Below, piece by piece: positions 1 through 5,194 of a DNA stretch of 6,866 nt. The stretch covers positions 1-6,866 of the forward strand of contig JAAYTV010000700.1 in the NCBI GenBank assembly GCA_012523655.1. The letters are read 5' to 3'. The number at the start of each line of letters is the position of its first letter. Positions within the stretch are counted from its first letter, which is position 1. The stretch is from a bacterium (lineage in GTDB: Bacteria; Zhuqueibacterota; Zhuqueibacteria; Residuimicrobiales; Residuimicrobiaceae). The notes beneath the pieces were generated by a model. It saw only the letters and a program-made list of their open reading frames with translations. It made no database searches and was not told where the DNA came from. Made by a program: the position numbers and the translations under genes.

Positions 1-891
1 TCGGTTTGGCCGCAATGGGATGCACGGCGCGGGCTCGTCGATCAGGGTGAGAGCGAACGGATTAAGCGCTTGGTGGAGCAAGACCATTTCAACGCGCTGG
101 ATGTGCCCCTGCGTTACGAGGAGGAACCTGAAAAGTGCCGCGCTTATCTGGCAGCCGTGGCCGCCTGGTTGCGCGACTTGGGTTATCTGGAAAAGGCTTA
201 TGTCTACCTGGAGGATGAGCCCAATGATGCCGGCGAATACGAACATGTGCGCAGGCAAGGGGCGCTGGTCCGCTCTGCTGATTCAGGGCTCGCGCGATTG
301 TGCACAGAACAGACCATCCCCAGCCAGGCCGACTGGGGCGACCTGTACGGCGCGGTGGATATCTGGTGCCCGTTGTGGGGGCTGTGGGATGATGTCAGTG
401 CCCAGCAACGGTTGGCCAAAGGCGAGCAGCTGTGGAGTTACACTGCACTTTGTCAAGGCCCTGAGACTACGCCGTGGTGGCAGATCGATATGGAGCCGGT
501 TCATTTTCGCGCACCCCTGTGGATCAGTTGGAATTTGCACATCAGCGGATTTTTATACTGGTCCAGCGTGGCCTATAGAGGCCACCGGTCTATGCAGGAG
601 GTGTGGGAAGCGCCGACCTATCGTGGCCATTTCTGGGGAGAGGGAATGATGCTGTATCCCGGAGCGCCCGCCGGCGTTGATGGTTTTGTGCCCTCCATCC
701 GGCTCAAGTTGTTCAGAGAGGCGGCTGAGGATTATGAGTATATGGCCCTGGCGGCCGCAAAAGGCAAGCGTAAAGAGGTGGATTGCATCGTCGGCCGGTT
801 GGCCGCCTCGTTCCAGCAATGGAACCGTGATCCGGCCGCCTATGCGCAAGCCCGCGGTCGTCTGGCAAAACTCATTCTCGAGCAGCGTTAA
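1..891 (+). CDS. DUF4091 / GH123-like glycoside hydrolase, C-terminal part (5' end outside window)
   Basis: The frame is open from the first base to TAA at 889-891, giving the last 296 residues; the true start lies upstream. The sequence matches the DUF4091 domain, related to the catalytic domain of GH123 beta-N-acetylgalactosaminidases. Visible family marks, numbered from the window edge, are YVYLEDEP (about 67-74), with the adjacent Asp72-Glu73 pair that corresponds to the Asp-Glu catalytic pair of GH123; LWSYTALCQGPE (about 144-155); a Trp-rich segment ending GFLYWSSVAY; GEGMMLYPG (213-221); and VPSIRLKLFREAAEDYEYM (230-248), the usual C-terminal signature. A (beta/alpha)8 fold acting on a glycan is expected for the family. 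The substrate cannot be read from the sequence, and many DUF4091 proteins are uncharacterised. The signal peptide, if any, lies outside the window. A tRNA unit follows 91 bp downstream. Confidence 0.85.
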   Translation, partial: SVWPQWDARRGLVDQGESERIKRLVEQDHFNALDVPLRYEEEPEKCRAYLAAVAAWLRDLGYLEKAYVYLEDEPNDAGEYEHVRRQGALVRSADSGLARLCTEQTIPSQADWGDLYGAVDIWCPLWGLWDDVSAQQRLAKGEQLWSYTALCQGPETTPWWQIDMEPVHFRAPLWISWNLHISGFLYWSSVAYRGHRSMQEVWEAPTYRGHFWGEGMMLYPGAPAGVDGFVPSIRLKLFREAAEDYEYMALAAAKGKRKEVDCIVGRLAASFQQWNRDPAAYAQARGRLAKLILEQR

Positions 892-899
892 ATTTGCTG

Positions 900-928
900 T
901 TGGACATTCACGGATAATTTTGTATATT
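900..928 (+). promoter_or_regulatory. Predicted sigma70-type promoter for the tRNA-Arg gene
   Basis: A TTGGAC box (900-905) and a TATATT box (923-928) are separated by 17 bp. Transcription would start near 935, about 48 nt before the mature tRNA. The site lies in the 91-bp gap after the hydrolase stop codon. This is a pattern match only. Confidence 0.45.
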
Positions 929-982
929 TTTTACATGCGTTGGCACGGGATCGAGAATTCCATGCGCACTGTCATTCTTATT

Positions 983-1056
983 GCCCCTATAGCTCAGCTG
1001 GATAGAGCAGCGGTTTCCTAAACCGTTGGTCGCAAGTTCAAATCTTGCTAGGGGTA
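983..1056 (+). tRNA. tRNA-Arg, anticodon CCU (reads AGG)
   Basis: A complete cloverleaf can be drawn. The acceptor stem pairs 983-989 with 1049-1055. The D stem is GCTC (992-995) with GAGC (1005-1008). The anticodon stem pairs 1010-1014 with 1022-1026 around loop TTCCTAA, with CCT at 1017-1019. The T stem GCAAG/CTTGC (1032-1036, 1044-1048) closes the loop TTCAAAT. The discriminator is A1056, and the next bases are CTA, so the 3' CCA is not encoded and must be added by CCA-adding enzyme. The first acceptor pair is a G983-U1055 wobble, and the first anticodon-stem pair G1010-U1026 is also a wobble. The variable region is short (5 nt), as for a class I tRNA. Confidence 0.96.
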
Positions 1057-1058
1057 CT

Positions 1059-1091
1059 AAAAGCCCTTGACCATTTTGTCAGGGCTTTTTT
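1059..1091 (+). terminator. Rho-independent terminator of the tRNA-Arg unit
   Basis: AAAAGCCCTTGAC (1059-1071) pairs with GTCAGGGCTTTT (1078-1089) with one bulged T and a 6-nt loop. The 3' arm runs into a run of six T (1086-1091). The stem starts three bases after the tRNA discriminator, so it ends the tRNA transcript and insulates the repressor gene that follows. Confidence 0.88.
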
Positions 1092-1200
1092 AATTTTCGG
1101 ATGACAAGGTGCGGCCATTCTTTGCATGCAAAACATCGGGATTGGCTGCAACTTTTCTCCTCCTGTATTTCCTTTGTTGAAAAAATACTACAAAAATAGC
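1092..1200 (+). other. Non-coding AT-rich spacer with a 12-bp perfect palindrome
   Basis: No open frame of note lies between the tRNA terminator and the repressor promoter. The only clear structure is the perfect palindrome TTTGCATGCAAA at 1121-1132, about 70 bp upstream of the predicted -35 box. It could be a protein-binding site or chance; the sequence alone does not decide. Confidence 0.35.
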
Positions 1201-1229
1201 TTGCGTTCTTTCAATTGGATATTTATATT
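1201..1229 (+). promoter_or_regulatory. Predicted promoter of the DeoR-family regulator
   Basis: TTGCGT (1201-1206) and TATATT (1224-1229) are separated by 17 bp, with an AT-rich spacer. The predicted start point, near 1236, lies inside the first of two palindromes, a position where a bound repressor would block transcription. The -10 box and the spacing are the same as in the tRNA promoter at 900-928. Confidence 0.5.
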
Positions 1230-1232
1230 CCA

Positions 1233-1269
1233 TGAACAAATTGTTCAAGTTTTGTGAATAAAATATTCA
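1233..1269 (+). promoter_or_regulatory. Tandem palindromic operator pair, probable autoregulation site of the DeoR-family repressor
   Basis: Two 15-bp inverted repeats stand side by side: TGAACAAATTGTTCA at 1233-1247 and TGAATAAAATATTCA at 1255-1269. The first has 7-bp arms around one base; the second has 6-bp arms around three bases. They share the pattern TGAAYAAAWWRTTCA, and their centres (1240 and 1262) are 22 bp apart, about two helical turns, so two dimers could bind on the same face. They sit just after the predicted -10 box and before the ATG at 1284. DeoR-family proteins often repress their own promoters at repeated sites, so autoregulation is the natural reading; binding itself is inferred. 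Confidence 0.65.
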
Positions 1270-1283
1270 AAAACTTGCTGCCC

Positions 1284-2138
1284 ATGCGACCATCTGAGCG
1301 ACAGAACTATATCCTCAATTTGCTGTCCATTTATTATAAGGAATGGACAATAAAAGAGTTAGCAGAAGGGTTTCAGGTGTCTGAACTGACTATCAGGCGG
1401 GATCTGGACGAGCTGGCCAGAAGCGGCGATGTGATTCGAACTCTGGGCGGCTGCATCACCGCCGGCGAAAAATCGGTCGGGACCATCTTTAACCATGAAT
1501 TTGAAATGAACCTAGATCTGAAAGCGGCGATCGGCAAAGAGGCCTCTCGTCTGGTGAATCCTGGAGACACCATTCTTCTCGGAGACGGCTCCACCATCCT
1601 TCAATTCGCCGCCTGTCTTGGTGAAATCGGCTCCCTCAATATTTACACCAACAATATCGCTGCGATTCAGCAGTTGAAAAAATATCCCAGTATTACTCTC
1701 AATATCCTCGGCGGCAGCTACGACTACCAGCACAATATGCTGTTATTGAAGGGCAGTCTGACAGATCGCATTCTGGAGACGCTCAAATTCGATTCGATAT
1801 TCATCGGCGTTGATTCCATTGATCTCAAGGGCCGGTGTCTGGCAAAAGAGGAGGAGGTGGCACGAACCAACCAGATCATTTTGCGCAGGGGAATGCGCAA
1901 AATCCTTTTAGCCGACCATACCAAGCTCGAGCGGCCCGCGAATGTCATTTACGGCCAATTGAACGATTTTGATTTGTGGATCACCACCGAGGGAATCGAT
2001 GATACGCAGATGAAGCTTTTTAAGAATCAGACCAAGGTCGTGATAGTGCCGCCCAGACATCTGTTCAGCGATTTCAACCTCTTGAATGGTGTGACTTGCC
2101 AACGAGGGGATAGCCGAAAAATGCTCATCCCTTCTTGA
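1284..2138 (+). CDS. DeoR-family transcriptional repressor
   Basis: A 284-residue DNA-binding protein with the classic two-part DeoR layout. The N-terminal helix-turn-helix covers about residues 22-41 (TIKELAEGFQVSELTIRRDL), within the family pattern ERQ..IL..L through IRTLGG. The C-terminal sugar-phosphate sensor domain shows GDTILLGDGST (94-104), YTNN (121-124), LGG (142-144), FIGVD (173-177) and LADHTKL (209-215). ATG 1284 is preferred because MRPSERQ is the usual family start and the in-frame GTG at 1254 adds ten residues encoded by operator DNA; neither start has a clear Shine-Dalgarno site. The protein is somewhat longer than the usual 250 or so residues, with an extra C-terminal tail after about residue 256. 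The Lys usually found in the family pattern E.EVK is Thr195 by my alignment, so the effector may differ. It probably represses its own gene and possibly nearby carbohydrate genes; the target is not shown by the sequence. Confidence 0.93.
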   Translation: MRPSERQNYILNLLSIYYKEWTIKELAEGFQVSELTIRRDLDELARSGDVIRTLGGCITAGEKSVGTIFNHEFEMNLDLKAAIGKEASRLVNPGDTILLGDGSTILQFAACLGEIGSLNIYTNNIAAIQQLKKYPSITLNILGGSYDYQHNMLLLKGSLTDRILETLKFDSIFIGVDSIDLKGRCLAKEEEVARTNQIILRRGMRKILLADHTKLERPANVIYGQLNDFDLWITTEGIDDTQMKLFKNQTKVVIVPPRHLFSDFNLLNGVTCQRGDSRKMLIPS

Positions 2139-2372
2139 TCCCTTGCGCGGCGATGCGGCCACTCTCGCTCAGCCCTGTTTGGGATTTGGGGTTGCGTCAG
2201 GTTGTTATTTTTTATTCTCCATCACCTAGGGTTTCTCATCCAGCGAGGCCTTCCCTGATATGACAGCAGGGTTTGGCCGTTCGTTCTTCCCGATCCCGGC
2301 TTTTCAGCCGGGCGGTCCGGTAACAACGTGCAGTACGATTAGGGATATTATTCTTCATGGAGGAAAGTTCCG
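2139..2372 (+). other. Intergenic leader upstream of the receptor, with two hairpins
   Basis: This 234-bp gap has no credible gene. Two stem-loops are visible. The first is GGCC-TT-CCCTG (2247-2257) pairing with CAGGG-TTT-GGCC (2267-2278). The second is CCCGGC-TTTTCA-GCCGGG (2295-2312). Neither is followed by a T run, so they are not standard terminators; they may be folded leader RNA of the receptor message. I see no convincing sigma70 promoter: TATTAT at 2346-2351 lacks a -35 box and lies too near the ribosome site. No copy of the repressor-type palindrome TGAAYAAAWWRTTCA is found here, and no clear terminator closes the repressor gene, so read-through is possible. Confidence 0.4.
2359..2363 (+). 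promoter_or_regulatory. Ribosome binding site of the receptor gene
   Basis: GGAGG ends 9 nt before ATG 2373 and fixes this start, which also gives a good signal peptide. The gene downstream of the receptor has the same site at the same distance. Confidence 0.85.
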
Positions 2373-5168
2373 ATGCGTAACAGTTCACCGACCGTTCTTT
2401 TCATTTTCCTATTTCTTTTTGGAATAACCTGCTGCTCTATCTCCTTTGCGGAGGTCACCGGCAAGATCGCCGGGACGGTCAAAGACATTCAGTCCGGGGA
2501 AGGGCTGCCCGGGGTCAATGTCCTGGTCGAGGGAACAGCCTTGGGCGCAGTCACCAATGTGGAGGGGTTCTATTCGATTATCAACGTCCCTCCGGGCACC
2601 GTCACTTTAAAGTTTTCCTGCTTGGGCTATCAGGTCCGCACCATGTCCGGCATCCGTGTTTCGGTTGGCTTGACCAGCAAGGTGGATGCCAAACTGTCGT
2701 CTAAGGCGCTGGAGATCGACGATGTGGTGGTGGTGGCGGAACGGCCTGTGATCGAGGTGGATCGCACCAATACCGCGGCGTATATGGCCTCTGAAGAGAT
2801 CGCCGAGCTGCCGGTGACCGAGGTGGCTGAGCTGATCCAGCTCCAGGCCGGCGTGACTCAGGATGCTGAAGGCCAGTTGCATTTCCGCGGCGGCCGCAGC
2901 GGCGAAGTGGCTTACCTGGTAGACGGCGTTCCGGTGACCAACCGTTTTGACGGCGGCAGCGCCATCATAATCGAGAACGAGGTGATTCAGGAACTGCAGG
3001 TCATCAGCGGCACGTTCAACGCCGAATACGGGCAGGCGCAGTCCGGCATCGTCAACATCGTTTCCAAAATGCCGGATAGTCACTACTCCGGCCGTCTCTC
3101 CACCTATGCCGGTTCGCATCTGAGCCGGAAGTCCGATATCTTTCTCGGCATCGAAGATCCGATGAACAACATGGAATACAATATCCAGGGCAATCTGACC
3201 GGGCCGGTTCCACTTTCGAAAAAGCTCTCTTTCTATGCCTTCGCCCGCTATAATCAGGACGGCGGCTGGCTGAACGGCGAGCGGCGGTATAAGCCGGAGG
3301 ACAGCTGGAAAGTCCGCGTGTTCGAGCAATGGTACAATTTGAATTTTCCCGAACGTTACTTCGGCCAGTATCTGCCCTATGCCCGCTACGCCGACTCCTT
3401 GGGCTTGTTCAGCGGCGACCGTTCGTTTGTATCCATGAACGCATCGGAAAAACTTTCCGTCAACGCCAAGCTCTACTATCAGATGGCGCAAAACGTCCGA
3501 GTGTTTTATAACTTTTTTGCCGACAGGGGGGAAAATATTATCTATAACAATGCGTATCGCTACGCCCCCGACGGCCTGCCCACTGAACATAAAAAGGCCT
3601 TCAATCACACGGTCAATCTGACCCATACGCTCAAATCGAATCTGTTCTATGAACTCAACCTTTCCTATTTCGGTGAGAATCGCAAAACGTATCTCTACGA
3701 GTCCGCTGCGGATCCCCGCTATCAAGATCAGGTGCCCTCGCTTTTGGGCTACCGGTTCGGCGGCACGGAGAATGACCGTGAATATATTGATTTTCAGAAT
3801 TATCTCGCTCAATGGGACATGACCTGGCAGATCGATAAAGTCAACCTGACCAAATTCGGGTTTTCGATCAAGAAATTCAACCTGGACTACCAGGAGATTA
3901 CCACGACCTCCATCCCAAACAGCCATTATCTGCCAACGACCAAATGGACGACCTTTGCCGAATTCTATGCGCTCTCCCGGCCGCCGCAACTGCTGGTTCC
4001 CGGGAGAAACACGCTGCTCAACAATCTGTACACGCACAAACCGCTCGAGTTTGCGGTCTATGCCCAGGACAAACTGGAACTGGGCGAACTGATCGCCAAC
4101 GTCGGTCTGCGCTTTGATTATTTCGAGCCCGACGGCGTCGTGCCGTTGGATCCACGGGCGCCTTACAACGCGGTGACCGGCGGACTGCAGACCGAATTTG
4201 TCAAAGCTTCGAAAAAGTATCAGCTGAGCCCTCGATTGGGTCTTGCGTTCCCCATCTCCGATCGCGGCGTGATTCACGTTTCCTACGGCCATTTTCTGCA
4301 AATCCCGCAATTCCGTTATCTGTATTACAACTCAGAATTTGAGCTCTCCTCCGGATACAAGGAGACGATCATGGGCAACGCGGATCTGGAACCGGAGAGA
4401 ACCGTGGCCTATGAGATCGGCCTTCAGCAGCAGCTGGCGACAAATTTCGGCATGGAATTGACAGTCTATTCCAAGGACATCCGCAATCTGCTCGGCCAAG
4501 AGATTTTTGACACGCTGGATGAGCGGGTCTATTTCCGTTACGCGAATCGTGATTATGGCAACGTCAAAGGCATCACCGTCTCGGTGGAAAAAAAGCCGTC
4601 GGGATTTCTCTCCGGCCGGCTGGACTATACCTATCAGGTGGCCCGCGGCAACGCTTCGGATCCAAACGCCGTCTTTCAGGCGAACCAGAGCACCCGGCCG
4701 GCGGAGCTGCAAAAACAGGTCATCCCCTTGAACTGGGACCAGACGCATACGATGAACGGCACCCTTCGAGTGGGGGATACGAAAAATTGGACCGTCAGCC
4801 TGATCGGCCGACTGGGAACCGGTTTGCCGTACACCGCGGATACGCCGCAGGAACGTCAGCTGGAGACCGTGTTCGCGAACAACGAGCGCAAGCCCATGAC
4901 CTATAACGTCGACCTGTGCGCGCAAAAGTATTTCAAGCTGGGAGCGCGGAATCTGGTCTTCTTCGCCAGATGCTTCAATCTCTTCGACACGGCGAACCAC
5001 CTGCAGGTTTTCCCCAGCACCGGATTTGCGGATCGAACCTTCCGCTATCCTGAACAGGAACGCATCGACTCTTTGAACGGCGTCTACCAATTGAGCGAAA
5101 TCGATGCCAGACCGCATTGGTTTTCTGAACCGCGCAAACTGCAATTGGGCGTATCGCTGGAATTTTAA
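2373..5168 (+). CDS. TonB-dependent outer-membrane receptor with carboxypeptidase-regulatory-like N-terminal domain
   Basis: A complete 931-residue receptor expected to import a bulky nutrient across the outer membrane using TonB/ExbB/ExbD energy. A signal peptide spans residues 1-26 (hydrophobic core VLFIFLFLFGI, probable cut after SFA). A carboxypeptidase-regulatory-like beta-sandwich covers about 28-112 (GTVKD, GLPGVNVLVEGT, GAVTNVEGFYSI, VPPGTVTLKFSCLGY). A TonB-box-like EIDDVVVVA follows at 114-122. The plug domain covers about 130-235 and includes FRGGRSGEVAYLVDGVPV, FNAEYGQAQSGIVNIVS. The rest (about 240-931) is an aromatic-rich beta barrel ending LQLGVSLEF, with the terminal Phe that marks outer-membrane barrels. 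The layout resembles SusC, but the length is near the lower end for SusC and no SusD follows. The substrate is unknown; glycans or peptides are guesses from context. Translation starts from a strong ribosome site, and the next gene begins 26 bp after the stop. Confidence 0.93.
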   Translation: MRNSSPTVLFIFLFLFGITCCSISFAEVTGKIAGTVKDIQSGEGLPGVNVLVEGTALGAVTNVEGFYSIINVPPGTVTLKFSCLGYQVRTMSGIRVSVGLTSKVDAKLSSKALEIDDVVVVAERPVIEVDRTNTAAYMASEEIAELPVTEVAELIQLQAGVTQDAEGQLHFRGGRSGEVAYLVDGVPVTNRFDGGSAIIIENEVIQELQVISGTFNAEYGQAQSGIVNIVSKMPDSHYSGRLSTYAGSHLSRKSDIFLGIEDPMNNMEYNIQGNLTGPVPLSKKLSFYAFARYNQDGGWLNGERRYKPEDSWKVRVFEQWYNLNFPERYFGQYLPYARYADSLGLFSGDRSFVSMNASEKLSVNAKLYYQMAQNVRVFYNFFADRGENIIYNNAYRYAPDGLPTEHKKAFNHTVNLTHTLKSNLFYELNLSYFGENRKTYLYESAADPRYQDQVPSLLGYRFGGTENDREYIDFQNYLAQWDMTWQIDKVNLTKFGFSIKKFNLDYQEITTTSIPNSHYLPTTKWTTFAEFYALSRPPQLLVPGRNTLLNNLYTHKPLEFAVYAQDKLELGELIANVGLRFDYFEPDGVVPLDPRAPYNAVTGGLQTEFVKASKKYQLSPRLGLAFPISDRGVIHVSYGHFLQIPQFRYLYYNSEFELSSGYKETIMGNADLEPERTVAYEIGLQQQLATNFGMELTVYSKDIRNLLGQEIFDTLDERVYFRYANRDYGNVKGITVSVEKKPSGFLSGRLDYTYQVARGNASDPNAVFQANQSTRPAELQKQVIPLNWDQTHTMNGTLRVGDTKNWTVSLIGRLGTGLPYTADTPQERQLETVFANNERKPMTYNVDLCAQKYFKLGARNLVFFARCFNLFDTANHLQVFPSTGFADRTFRYPEQERIDSLNGVYQLSEIDARPHWFSEPRKLQLGVSLEF

Positions 5169-5180
5169 CATTGGCCAATC

Positions 5181-5185
5181 GGAGG
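5181..5185 (+). promoter_or_regulatory. Ribosome binding site of the secreted repeat protein
   Basis: GGAGG ends 9 nt before ATG 5195, in the short gap after the receptor stop. It is immediately preceded by the perfect 10-bp palindrome ATTGGCCAAT (5170-5179). No promoter or terminator fits in the gap, which supports an operon with the receptor. Confidence 0.85.
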
Positions 5186-5194
5186 ATTTCGATA

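Noticed and set aside
20..649. A 209-codon frame overlapping the hydrolase on the + strand.
   Set aside because: It lies in another frame of the DUF4091 gene, shows no family match and has shadow-like Arg, Trp and Cys content.
983..1100. tRNA gene as an integration site for a mobile element.
   Set aside because: No integrase gene, no duplicated tRNA 3' end and no sharp change in the flanking genes were seen; the tRNA is followed directly by its own terminator.
1254..1283. GTG 1254 as the start of the DeoR-family gene.
   Set aside because: It would encode ten residues within operator DNA, has no ribosome site, and the family match begins at ATG 1284. It is not fully excluded because ATG 1284 also lacks a clear Shine-Dalgarno site.
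2295..2312. GC-rich hairpin as a terminator of the repressor gene.
   Set aside because: It lies more than 150 bp after the repressor stop codon and has no T run after the stem.
2392..2435. Lipoprotein signal around Cys20-Cys21 of the receptor.
   Set aside because: The residues before the Cys pair (GIT) do not form a lipobox, and a normal signal peptidase I site follows at SFA.
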